Of a DNA stretch of 50,890 nucleotides, positions 26,911 through 37,101 are shown piece after piece. A model generated the notes under the pieces. That model worked only from the letters and a program-made list of their open reading frames with translations, made no database searches and was not told where the DNA came from. The position numbers and the translations under genes were made by a program. The stretch comes from Rubripirellula sp. Its GTDB lineage: Bacteria; Planctomycetota; Planctomycetia; Pirellulales; Pirellulaceae. Location: the NCBI GenBank assembly GCA_028823035.1, contig JAPKCI010000016.1, forward strand, positions 1 through 50,890, given 5' to 3'. Within the stretch, counting starts at the first letter, position 1. The number at the start of each line of letters is the position of its first letter.

Positions 26911-27750
26911 TCAAGCCATCCGCGTATGGTTGAATTCACGAACAATCCCCTCGACCACGGCAATCAGTTTAGGTGTCGCCTGATTCGCAATCGCGATAAT
27001 TTCGTCGACATTAGAGGGCTTAAGTGCATCAGGCAAGCACATGTCCGTAATGACACTCAAACCAACGGTTTTCAAACCGCAATGTACAGCCACAATCGCC
27101 TCAGGCACGGTACTCATACCGACCACGTCCGCCCCAATCATTCTCAGGAATCGATACTCGGCCCGGGTTTCAAGATTGGGTCCCGCGACTGCAACGAAAA
27201 CGCCTTTATGAAGATCGATTTCACGTTCCCTCGCGATCTTGATCGTGCGATCAATCCACGACTGATCATAGGGTTCGCACATATCGGGAAATCGGGGTCC
27301 GAGCCGATCATCATTGATGCCGATCAGGGGATTATCACCCAGCAAATTGATCTGGTCTTCGATAACCATCAGATCACCAGCGTTGAAGTAGGGATTCAAC
27401 CCACCACAGGCGTTACTGACGATCATCAACTCCACCCCAAGTTCCTTGAATACACGCACGGGCAGCGTGATATCTTTCAGTGAGTGGCCCTCGTAAAGAT
27501 GAAAACGGCCCTCCATGGCCACGACGGGTACGCCGGCGAGTCGCCCGCATACCAATCGCCCTCGATGGCTTGTCGCCGTCGAGGTAAGAAAGTGTGGGAT
27601 GTCCTCATAGTCAAGAGCGGCTTCGACCTCAAGTTCCTCGACAATATTACCCAGCCCAGTGCCCAAAATGATACCAACTCGGGGCTTGTCACTGAACTCA
27701 TGACGAATTTTGGCGCAGGCTTCCTGAATCTTGTCGTAAAGATCGAGCAT
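26911..27750 (-). CDS. Purine nucleoside phosphorylase, Asp at purine-recognition position (paralog 1)
   Basis: 279 residues; the ATG at 27750 has an AAGGA ribosome site. Canonical trimeric PNP motifs: 'VGIILGTGLGNIVEEL', TATSHRGRLVCGRLAG, 'MEGRFHLYEGHSLKD', 'LMIVSNACGGLNPYFNAGD', INLLGDNPLIGINDD, 'GPNLETRAEYRFLRMIGADV', GMSTVPEAIVAV and 'LSVITDMCLPDALKP'. Where human PNP has Asn243 this protein has Asp (ITDM), a change that in mutant human PNP allows adenosine-type substrates. It is the first gene of the PNP pair and paralog 2 follows without a gap. Confidence 0.92.
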   Translation of the reverse strand: MLDLYDKIQEACAKIRHEFSDKPRVGIILGTGLGNIVEELEVEAALDYEDIPHFLTSTATSHRGRLVCGRLAGVPVVAMEGRFHLYEGHSLKDITLPVRVFKELGVELMIVSNACGGLNPYFNAGDLMVIEDQINLLGDNPLIGINDDRLGPRFPDMCEPYDQSWIDRTIKIAREREIDLHKGVFVAVAGPNLETRAEYRFLRMIGADVVGMSTVPEAIVAVHCGLKTVGLSVITDMCLPDALKPSNVDEIIAIANQATPKLIAVVEGIVREFNHTRMA

Positions 27751-27914
27751 ATCTTTTCCTTGGCATTGTAACGGACGCCACCCATCATAGCGCGGTGATC
27801 CAGCGTCCGCGACCGCCCGGCGATCGGTTAAAACATGGAAGTTACATTTTTGGCCTGCAGTTCAATATTCGTTCCGATGTCGAATGATCTGCCCCACTGT
27901 TTTAGCGACTGTTC

Positions 27915-30458
<2,544 letters not shown>

Positions 30459-30659
30459 CCAAGAATCGATTAGGTAAGATCCAAAAACCTGAACTCGCTC
30501 GGTAATCATGGCTCGGTAATCATAGTTGAGCCCGCTGTTGCGACCAGTGATAACAAACACACCACCCCGGTTGGTCATAGCCGAGAAGGAAAGGCACTCT
30601 TGCTTTCCGGTGGAAGAAAGCGAGAATGAAGTTGACGAGGCTTTCGACGGAACCATCTC

Positions 30660-30854
30660 ATGAAGCAAATGCTTGGACTTTGGCGAGACACATGGTGGCT
30701 ATGGACTGCGTTCATGGTACTTACCATTGTGTTCGCATTTGTGGTCGGCATCTTTTTTCTATTGCTTGTTCCGTGCCTGCCGATCCCCTTTGTTTATTTC
30801 GCCTTCAATCGTTATGACAAAGACGGGAATGAAAAGGCGGATCTGGGAGCCTAA
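30660..30854 (+). CDS. Small two-TM membrane protein, 64 aa
   Basis: A short basic/Trp-rich N-terminus (MKQMLGLWRDTWWLW) runs into two hydrophobic stretches (TAFMVLTIVFAFVVGIFFLL and VPCLPIPFVYFAF) and a polar tail (NRYDKDGNEKADLGA). No family recognised. Downstream at 30849-30870 there is an 8-bp hairpin overlapping its stop. It lies in an otherwise gene-free gap after the HerA-like gene. Confidence 0.6.
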   Translation: MKQMLGLWRDTWWLWTAFMVLTIVFAFVVGIFFLLLVPCLPIPFVYFAFNRYDKDGNEKADLGA

Positions 30855-30870
30855 CCGCATCGGGTTAGGC
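30849..30870 (+). terminator. Hairpin at the end of the 64-aa gene (weak terminator candidate)
   Basis: GCCTAACC - GCATCG - GGTTAGGC is a perfect 8-bp stem with a 6-base loop, spanning the stop codon. No T-run follows, so it may be only a transcript-end or stability element. Confidence 0.3.
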
Positions 30871-30940
30871 AAATTCCGCTGATGGGAAGTTGCTGTCCAG
30901 ATCAGACCACGCGGCTGTTGCACGATCAATCAGGTTTGTC

Positions 30941-31900
30941 TCATGCCTGATAGCTGTCTGTTAAAGGTCCCCCACGATCGTCCACGTCGATGTCTGCGAT
31001 GAACAACTGCCCGGCATTGGGACACCGTTGCTGATCCTCGGGCGTCAGGTTCTCAACGGCTGTCGTGATCAGGAGTTTCAAAACACCTTCGACTCGCACC
31101 AACGCTGGGCAAGTGTTCTGTGGCGATCCCGGAGTCTGCCAGGTACATTGCAATTCACCCGAAGCAAGGTCATACCATCTCGTTTCGCCGCAGGCTGCTA
31201 CTTCAGGTCTGAACATTGCGACAATCAACCCTGATCCATCGGGGGTCAAAATCGCTCCATCGGGCAATGCCGGATCGCCCGCAAAATCGATCAGCACTTC
31301 GGCTGGACCCAAACTGGCTGAGGCCACGTCCAGAGAATAGGAAACGACCTGCCGTGTCGGTGTATCAATATCGATTAGACGTAAACCACCGTCGTCCGAA
31401 GGCAAGATCGCTTTGCCGTTGCTGCAGACCTGATCATCCCGCAAACGAATCAACTTCTGATCGGAACCGCGAAACAGATACAAGCCTGCTTTCTTCGTCG
31501 CAAATTCCAGATCCTTGGTCCCGAAGATCAGGTTGTCCTCATAGCAAATCCCATCATTGATGATCGTGTTGGTGACATCTGCATCAACACCGTCGCAAAA
31601 GGGATCCCACGCCTGGGTTTTCACGTTAAAGAACCCCAGCGTACGCTCACATCCCACGACAAACTTGTCAGGGGTTTGGCAGGGGAAGGCGAAACCGGGG
31701 CGGCCCGGTAAATGATGACAATGATTTTCCAGCGTGCTTAAGTTCAACAGATTGAGGCTGCCCGACGTTGAGTCTGCACCGTGTTGGATACCCACCCACG
31801 AACAATATCCATCCTGAAGCGGTATGGGCCCCTCTGGCAGAAAACGAAGTGCATCAGAATCGGGGACCGCAAGAGGTTGGGCTTCGCGCACATCTGGCAT
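30941..31900 (-). CDS. SMP-30/gluconolactonase-like beta-propeller protein
   Basis: CAGGAACGTCCC before the ATG at 31900 supports the start MPDVREAQPL; the frame extends 147 bases further upstream without recognisable content. The 319-residue protein has the SMP-30/LRE beta-propeller features: 'LPEGPIPLQDGYCSWVGI', 'TIINDGICYEDNLIFGTKDL', 'QVCSNGKAILPSDDGG', 'LPDGAILTPDGSGLIVAMF', and 'FAGDPALPDGA'. SMP-30 enzymes hydrolyse sugar lactones with a bound divalent ion, but the substrate here is unknown. It is divergent from queD, whose start is ~180 bases away. Confidence 0.85.
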   Translation of the reverse strand: MPDVREAQPLAVPDSDALRFLPEGPIPLQDGYCSWVGIQHGADSTSGSLNLLNLSTLENHCHHLPGRPGFAFPCQTPDKFVVGCERTLGFFNVKTQAWDPFCDGVDADVTNTIINDGICYEDNLIFGTKDLEFATKKAGLYLFRGSDQKLIRLRDDQVCSNGKAILPSDDGGLRLIDIDTPTRQVVSYSLDVASASLGPAEVLIDFAGDPALPDGAILTPDGSGLIVAMFRPEVAACGETRWYDLASGELQCTWQTPGSPQNTCPALVRVEGVLKLLITTAVENLTPEDQQRCPNAGQLFIADIDVDDRGGPLTDSYQA

Positions 31901-32078
31901 GGGACGTTCCTGAGTGAGAGTCGTGATGGCAACAGTTTGCCACGAACAGACGCCTTGAGAAAGCGGTCCACAGGTAAAGTCCTCTCGGCGAGGTCTCGCC
32001 GTTCGGGTAGACTCCGCGCTAAGGTATTGTGAGTGTTTGACTTCCACGTTTTCTCCTCAGCATCGAGGTTCATCGACC

Positions 32079-32519
32079 GTGCCCCTCAGCATCATGCGAC
32101 GATTCACCTTCTGTGCCGGCCATCGCTTGGTTGGGCACGAAGGAAAGTGCCGAAATCTGCACGGACATAATTACTCACTCGAGGTTTACCTCACCGGTCA
32201 CCAACAGGATGAGATCGGTCGAATTCTGGATTTCAAGCAACTGAAACAGAGCGTCAACGGTTGGATTGACGAAAATTGGGACCACACCTTCATCCTCTGG
32301 AAACAAGATAAGAATGGACTCGCCGCCATACGCTCTTCCGATCCCCATCGGATCTACGAACTGGACAGCAATCCCACTGCCGAAAACATGGCGATTCATT
32401 TTCTGCAGGATATTTGCCCCCGAATTCTAGAGGGAACCGGAGCATCCGCTTACAAAGTCCGACTGTGGGAGAGCGAGGAAACCTGTGCCGAAGCCAGTCT
32501 GGAAATGACTGACGATTAG
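32079..32519 (+). CDS. queD: 6-pyruvoyltetrahydropterin synthase / QueD family
   Basis: I use the GTG at 32079 (MPLSIMRRFTFCAGHRL), with an ATG at 32094 as the alternative. Zn-binding His residues appear in FCAGHRLVGHEG and LHGHNY, the catalytic Cys in GKCRNLHGH, and the Asp-His pair in 'DENWDHTFIL'; an acidic residue follows in 'LWESEETCAEAS'. Length ~146 residues is typical. The family makes 6-carboxy-tetrahydropterin for queuosine or pterins. The other preQ0 genes (queC, queE, folE) are not in the window. Confidence 0.9.
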   Translation: MPLSIMRRFTFCAGHRLVGHEGKCRNLHGHNYSLEVYLTGHQQDEIGRILDFKQLKQSVNGWIDENWDHTFILWKQDKNGLAAIRSSDPHRIYELDSNPTAENMAIHFLQDICPRILEGTGASAYKVRLWESEETCAEASLEMTDD

Positions 32520-32623
32520 ACATTTGGAGTGGAGACAACCGAGAGACCGGAAGGGGACTGCAGATTCCGCAAGAATAGGCAATGCGTGCCTGACTTATCC
32601 CCCAACACGAATGGCTGAAACCG

Positions 32624-32992
32624 ATGGAAGCCCAACAACTCGATCACGTTGCCATTCACGTCGAAGACGTTGACAGAAGCGTTGCGTTTTATCGCGATGT
32701 GATGCAACTACCGATGATGGAGCGACCCAATTTCGATTTTCCCGGGGCGTGGTTTCGATTGGGCAGGGATCAGGAACTTCACCTCATTGGCGACCGGGAT
32801 CTTCCAGTTCACTCCCATCACCGTGGGGGACATTTCGCTCTGGTCGTCGACTGTCTTGACGAGTGGGAATCCCATTTGGATGCCTGTGAAGCGGTCCGGC
32901 TACCCCGCAAGACCCGGCCAGACGGTGCACTTCAAACATTCGTTCAAGATCCTGACGGTCACTGGATTGAATTGTGCAAACCTCCGGGCTAA
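32624..32992 (+). CDS. VOC (glyoxalase/bleomycin-resistance) family protein
   Basis: 122 residues in a single betaalphabetabetabeta module set: 'LDHVAIHVEDVDRSVAFYRD', 'FDFPGAWFRLGRDQELHLIG', 'HFALVVDCLDEWESHLDACE', 'TFVQDPDGHWIELCKPPG'. His in DHVAI, the His of ELHLIG and the Glu of WIELC are the usual metal ligands. Substrate unknown; such proteins can be lyases, dioxygenases or resistance factors. It follows queD by about 105 bases on the same strand. Confidence 0.88.
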   Translation: MEAQQLDHVAIHVEDVDRSVAFYRDVMQLPMMERPNFDFPGAWFRLGRDQELHLIGDRDLPVHSHHRGGHFALVVDCLDEWESHLDACEAVRLPRKTRPDGALQTFVQDPDGHWIELCKPPG

Positions 32993-33048
32993 GTCCCTCT
33001 TTCAGCACGATTCAGGCTGCTATGATTAGCTCAAGCCGCGTCCCTCGT

Positions 33049-33094
33049 CGGTTCTGATACTGATATTACAACGGTTCTGATACTGATATTACAA
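33049..33094. repeat. 23-bp direct repeat (2 copies)
   Basis: Two adjacent identical copies of CGGTTCTGATACTGATATT followed by ACAA lie between the VOC gene and tRNA-Met, in non-coding sequence. Confidence 0.9.
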
Positions 33095-33181
33095 ACAGAC
33101 ACCCGGTTTATCAGGAACCAATTTCTGAGTAACCTGCTGGATTGGAAATGTGTCCTGCAAGTACTAGAAAATGTTTGTGTT

Positions 33182-33237
33182 GTCTGTTTCGCTCCTCGAC
33201 TGGTGAAAACAGACTGGAATTGGTGGTTAAACCACCA
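33182..33237. promoter_or_regulatory. Two inverted repeats upstream of tRNA-Met
   Basis: GTCTGTTTC (33182-33190) pairs with GAAAACAGAC (33205-33214) with one bulge, and TGGTGGTTAAACCACCA (33221-33237) is a near-perfect palindrome centred on one A. There is no U-run, so these look more like operator or recombination-site elements than terminators. Confidence 0.3.
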
Positions 33238-33280
33238 CGAAAATTCCGATGTTTTTGCAGGCCGATGGCCAATAACACAC

Positions 33281-33354
33281 GGCGGCATAGCTCAGTTGGT
33301 TAGAGCAGCGGAATCATAATCCGCTTGTCGGGGGTTCGAGTCCCTCTGCCGCTA
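33281..33354 (+). tRNA. tRNA-Met (CAT anticodon)
   Basis: 74 nucleotides fold as a full cloverleaf: acceptor GGCGGCA pairs with TGCCGCT (one G-U at the end), D-arm AGCTCAGTTGGTTAGAGC, anticodon arm GCGGA - ATCATAA - TCCGC with CAT at the anticodon, T-arm with TTCGAGT loop. The features fit elongator tRNA-Met; tRNA-Ile with a modified CAT cannot be excluded by eye. The CCA end is not encoded. Its 3' half overlaps the end of a decayed recombinase gene (see pseudogene at 33314-33955). Confidence 0.93.
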
Positions 33355-33955
33355 CTCGGGCATGATCCAACATGTCCACAACTTCCGAAAAACTCGCGTT
33401 TTCCTGCACCGTTTGATCGGTGCAGGTTTTCTTTTGCACCTCAGTGCGAGACGAAACGGGCGTTTGCATCCCCATTGAGTCCCCATTTTTGGAAGCTGAC
33501 GTGAAGTGTTCATCGGTCACGGTCAGATTATGCTTCTGAGCTACGACCGGACTGTTGCCCAGCCATGAACAGACCACATAGGTGGGATACGTCTGCTCCA
33601 ATTCAGTTTGCCGGCTGGAACGAAAGTTCTGGAATGGCTTTGGCCATGGCTCCACCCCTGCACGCTTCACAAGCTTCCCGAAGGTGGTTCCCAGATTCTT
33701 GTCAGGATTGCCATTGAGCATCGGCACAACCCACGTCTCTCCCTCAGATGCCACTGCAAAGACATCCTCAAGATACCCTCGCAGCTCAGGGAAAATTGGG
33801 ATCACTCGTGTTGGCTTCCCGTAACGCTCGGACTTGGCAGTCGTGGCTAACTGCATGGGGGACACTGCAGCGTTTTCGATCGTCGGAGCGTAATGACGTG
33901 ATGGCTTGCATCGAAGCAGCGCTACTTCTTCTCGGAGGAGATGCTCTTTCGGAGA
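33314..33955 (-). pseudogene. Decayed tyrosine recombinase (integrase) ending in the tRNA gene
   Basis: The longest in-frame part starts at a GTG at 33865; the same frame is open upstream to 33955 with matching content (EEVALLRCKPSRHYAPTI, a degraded 'EVALLRW..D..' region), then stops. Conserved integrase blocks: RVIPIFPELRGYLEDVFA, 'FQNFRSSRQTELEQTYP' with the catalytic Arg, VVCSWLGNSPVVAQKH. Where the nucleophile Tyr belongs (KHYL) the sequence reads KHNL, and the N-terminal arm-binding/core part is gone. The C-terminal residues VAAEGLEPPTSGL are translated from antisense tRNA-Met, the mark of integration into the tRNA 3' end. I infer an inactive remnant. Confidence 0.8.
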
Positions 33956-34274
33956 TCAATACATTCCTGAATAACTCCGTCCATATTTATCTCAGTAAGA
34001 GTGACCAAACTTCAGAAATAACGAGAACCTTTTCTGCTCTTGATGGTCTAACTCTATGTAGCCAGTGTGATACTGGCTATCAGCATGATGAGCAGGGAAT
34101 GTCCCTCTCCAACCTGCCCGATCCGGGCAAGGTGGAATTCGTCGTTGACGGACATGCGGCCTTTGGCAATCCCACGGATCTACCTCGGCCGCTTCTGGCT
34201 CGTCGCGTGATGCTCTGCATGCTGAATCGCTGTCACCAAGTCCCCCGATCAACAGCAATTCGAGAGCATCAACC
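33956..34274. other. Region of decayed sequence, no supported gene
   Basis: A plus-strand frame runs through and ends by overlapping (ATGA) the start of the Tat-signal gene at 34275, but it has no recognisable domain. The minus strand shows interrupted frames. Probably debris of the integrated element. Confidence 0.4.
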
Positions 34275-34625
34275 ATGAAAAAAATCTTTTCACCATTGAA
34301 TCGTCGCAGTTTCTTTGCTGCATCAGCACTGACAGGATTGGCCGTTTCCACTCCTGCCCTGGCATCCCACCGACTCCGGAACACAACACCGCTGGGCAAC
34401 AGAGTCGTAATCACTCAAGTCACATGCGATGGAAAACACCCCGTCATGGACAATCCGTATTACAGGACACAAGAGCAGGTTAACCGGTTGGTCAAAAAGG
34501 CGGGCAAGATCAACGCGGCAATATCGGTCAAACTCATGGGGCTCTCGCATTTTCTCAAGCAACCAATTGAGCCGTCAGAATATCTGGCGGCGGACTTAAG
34601 CGAATGCTACGGCCCCAAGACGTAG
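34275..34625 (+). CDS. Tat-signal protein of unknown function, 116 aa
   Basis: The start MKKIFSPLNRRSFFAASALT contains the twin-arginine motif RRSFF, followed by a hydrophobic stretch and a probable A-x-A cleavage near 'PALASH'. The mature ~80 residues ('VVITQVTCDGKHPVMDNPYY', 'EQVNRLVKKAGKINAAISVKL') match nothing I know. Given the neighbouring recombinase debris, this may be a truncated Tat-exported protein. No good ribosome site was seen. Confidence 0.45.
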   Translation: MKKIFSPLNRRSFFAASALTGLAVSTPALASHRLRNTTPLGNRVVITQVTCDGKHPVMDNPYYRTQEQVNRLVKKAGKINAAISVKLMGLSHFLKQPIEPSEYLAADLSECYGPKT

Positions 34626-34795
34626 CCGTTTCCGCGACCCTGTTTGCAGTGATGCACTGTGCCAGCGATCTCGTAGCATTCAGTCGACCAGAAGTAGCCG
34701 TAGTAATTTTTCCGCAGGATTTCCTGATCGGTCTTGCGGCCTTCTCAACGCTCCTGCCAGAACGAATCGGTGGCTCGCTTGGTCGATCAATCGTT

Positions 34796-35995
34796 CTAGA
34801 TGCGAACGATGTGTTCGCCGGATGCAGCGAGTTCTGTCATCCAGGCATCCGCGGTTTGACGATTGGACGGGGCGGCAGATACACCGGGCGACAGCTCGCC
34901 ATCCATGACGGCTTCGACGGCAATGCTGACTGTCTTTGAAACGAGACGCGCCATGGCACTGCCTGCTGAGTTACCGTGTTCGTCAAGTGTGTACGCGCCT
35001 CGCCACGCGGGATTGACGCCATCGGTGACAATCAACTCGACATGCAGGATGACGCGGTCAGGTTCGTCCGGCTCATAAGCGTACTGGTTCCACAATTGGT
35101 CGCTTAGAGTGATGAGCCTGTCCTCGGCGGTTGAGTTGTCCTCGGCAGTTGAGTTGTCCTCGGCAGTTGAGTTGTCCTCGGCGGTTGAGTTGTCCTCGGC
35201 GGTTGAGTTGTCCTCGACGACCGCAAAAACGTCGCGCCAGGCTTCGGCCCAGCCGTCCAGTCGTAGCGTGCCGCGGACGAATGATTGCAGGTTAAATTCG
35301 GACGTGAATCCGTACTGTTCGGCGAATGGAATCGAGTCCCGGTTCGGATAAGCCTGAAATGTCTCCTGACCGCCTGGCAGGTTCACGGTACAGGACGACA
35401 GAGCTTTCCAGGGTTTGTCGGTTGCTGTTTCAGCACCGTTTTCGATCCAGCGTGCAGGGGTTTTCAAGGCTCGCAGGACACCCAGCGGCGACCAGCTGAA
35501 CTTGTATCGAAAATCATTCGCCTGACTCGGGAATCCGCCGCAGAACGAACGAAAACGATGCAAGTGTCGTGGGTTCATGACGCCGGACGCCTGGTAGTCA
35601 GCCATCAATACATGCGCCATCAGATGGTCGATGCCCGGGTCGAGCCCCACCTCGTTAACGAAACAGAGATCATGCGTTCTGGCGTCGGCGTCCAACGCCT
35701 GCATTGCGGGTGAAACGTAGCTACTGGAAACGAAGTGGAGACGATGTTGCAGACAGAATCCAGCGACTTGCAGGTGAAGATCGGCCGGTAGCATCGAAAC
35801 AACGACGTCGCCAGGTTGAACCGCCACAGCTAACGCTTCCCAGTTGAGTTCGCGTGCCTGTCCGCCGCCATCCATCGCATCCACCGCTTTGGACAAGGTT
35901 CGATTCCAGAGGACAAACGCACGGCCTGATGCAGCAAGCCGCCGTATTCCCGGAACTGACGAAAGGCCAGCACCGAGCCAGTGTATTGTGGGCAT
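34796..35995 (-). CDS. LYS9-type saccharopine dehydrogenase/reductase
   Basis: Start at the ATG at 35995 (MPTIHWLGAGLSSVPG, a Rossmann GxGxxxxP loop); the frame is open 39 bases further. About 399 residues. Family blocks: 'FVSSSYVSPAMQALDADART', 'CFVNEVGLDPGIDHLMAHVL', 'FRSFCGGFPSQANDFRYKFS' and WSPLGVLRALKTPARWIENG, all typical of the glutamate-forming saccharopine dehydrogenase (LYS9/AASS C-terminal half). It joins 2-aminoadipate 6-semialdehyde and glutamate or the reverse. A five-fold EDNSTA insert lies at about residues 260-290. Last gene of the operon, 35 bases after the LYS1-type gene. Confidence 0.87.
   Translation of the reverse strand: MPTIHWLGAGLSSVPGIRRLAASGRAFVLWNRTLSKAVDAMDGGGQARELNWEALAVAVQPGDVVVSMLPADLHLQVAGFCLQHRLHFVSSSYVSPAMQALDADARTHDLCFVNEVGLDPGIDHLMAHVLMADYQASGVMNPRHLHRFRSFCGGFPSQANDFRYKFSWSPLGVLRALKTPARWIENGAETATDKPWKALSSCTVNLPGGQETFQAYPNRDSIPFAEQYGFTSEFNLQSFVRGTLRLDGWAEAWRDVFAVVEDNSTAEDNSTAEDNSTAEDNSTAEDNSTAEDRLITLSDQLWNQYAYEPDEPDRVILHVELIVTDGVNPAWRGAYTLDEHGNSAGSAMARLVSKTVSIAVEAVMDGELSPGVSAAPSNRQTADAWMTELAASGEHIVRI
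35121..35210. repeat. 18-bp in-frame tandem repeat (5 copies)
   Basis: TCCTCGGCRGTTGAGTTG is repeated five times in tandem (one base varies), encoding five EDNSTA units on the minus strand inside the LYS9-type enzyme. Confidence 0.95.
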
Positions 35996-36030
35996 AAAAA
36001 CGAATTCCAATGTGATGGCGGTTTGCGAAT

Positions 36031-37101
36031 TCAAAGGTCCCCAAGCGTTTGCTCAAACTTACGTCTCGCGCCCGACCAGACTTCATTTCGGGTGTCAGAC
36101 AGGTTGAGCAAATGCGGTACCAGTTGATCTGAAAAGTCTTCCGAACTTTCCTTCGGGAGCAATGATGGCAGATGATCGATTGCGATCAGATCCAGTGGAT
36201 TTTCGCCTGCGACGACGCGTTGTAGTGGATCGGCAAACGTCGTGCAGCGATCGTAAACGGGTAACGGATTCAATTCTCCGGACGGATCGCAACTGACGTC
36301 GCAAATGACCGACAACCGACGTGGTTTCGCCAGTAACTCAGGCGTCAGGAACGGCGGAATCCGCGTCGACACAAAGACGCAGTTAACGAATATGTCATGT
36401 TCCAGAATCTGCTCGAATGGTCCTCCGTTTCGCGTTTCTTCGATGTCCCAGAGCGTGATGTCAGCGTTCAGTTCGCGAAATATTTCCGTGGCTCCGCCCC
36501 CGCAGCGACCGGCGGCGCCGATAACCATAACGCGTGGGGCTTCGGAACAATGGCTCAACTGTTGACGGCAACGATCAATCAGTCCGTCCTTGTTCGGACA
36601 GGACGTTAACCGTGCCAACTCAGGAACTTCCTCACAACGTTGACCGGCCCATGCCATCGTCGCTACGCCGGCACCTGCGAAACCCGCCCAGTATCCGAAG
36701 GCGGCCACGCGGCGTCCGTCAGTGTTGACCAGATACTCGAGGTCGTACAGCGTCCCGCCGCCGCTTTGGAATCGTGACAGCAAGTCCTGCCATCCTGCCT
36801 GCTGTTTGAACGCGTGAGCAAAGTAGATATGCCGATGGTGAACCTGCTCAGATGACTCAGGCAGTTCTTTCAGTCCAAGGATAAAGGCGTGCGGCGGGGC
36901 CGACTGCCACGCGCCTGCCGCAACCAATGAACATCCAGCGGAGACATAATCGTGGTTCGAGAATGCGCGAGTGTCGCTGCGTTCGACGAACATGCTGATC
37001 CCCGCGTCCGCCAAGACAGCGGCATCGGCTGGCGTCAGCGGCGTGCGCTGTTCGAACGGCTTGCTTTCGGATCGGAGCCAGATTGTCGTTCGATTTTTCA
37101 T
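36031..37101 (-). CDS. LYS1-type saccharopine dehydrogenase (lysine-forming)
   Basis: 356 residues starting MKNRTTIWLRSESKPFEQRT at 37101; the start overlaps the preceding stop by ATGA. The AlaDh/PNT-type N-domain carries 'LTPADAAVLADAGI', the catalytic Lys in 'ILGLKELPESSE' and the catalytic His in 'IYFAHAFKQQAGW', followed by 'GTLYDLEYLVNTDGRRVAAF' and GYWAGFAGAG. These match fungal LYS1 closely. The NAD domain follows with 'VMVIGAAGRCGGGATEIFR' and 'VICDVSCDPSGELNPLP'. It converts saccharopine + NAD to lysine + 2-oxoglutarate, reversibly. Confidence 0.92.
   Translation of the reverse strand: MKNRTTIWLRSESKPFEQRTPLTPADAAVLADAGISMFVERSDTRAFSNHDYVSAGCSLVAAGAWQSAPPHAFILGLKELPESSEQVHHRHIYFAHAFKQQAGWQDLLSRFQSGGGTLYDLEYLVNTDGRRVAAFGYWAGFAGAGVATMAWAGQRCEEVPELARLTSCPNKDGLIDRCRQQLSHCSEAPRVMVIGAAGRCGGGATEIFRELNADITLWDIEETRNGGPFEQILEHDIFVNCVFVSTRIPPFLTPELLAKPRRLSVICDVSCDPSGELNPLPVYDRCTTFADPLQRVVAGENPLDLIAIDHLPSLLPKESSEDFSDQLVPHLLNLSDTRNEVWSGARRKFEQTLGDL

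Noticed and set aside
33049-33094. Direct repeat considered as a CRISPR start
   Set aside because: Only two adjacent copies without spacers; no cas genes in the window.
33748-34278. Plus-strand frame that overlaps the Tat gene start by ATGA
   Set aside because: Its first part is antisense to the recombinase remnant and no domain is seen; the overlap may be chance.
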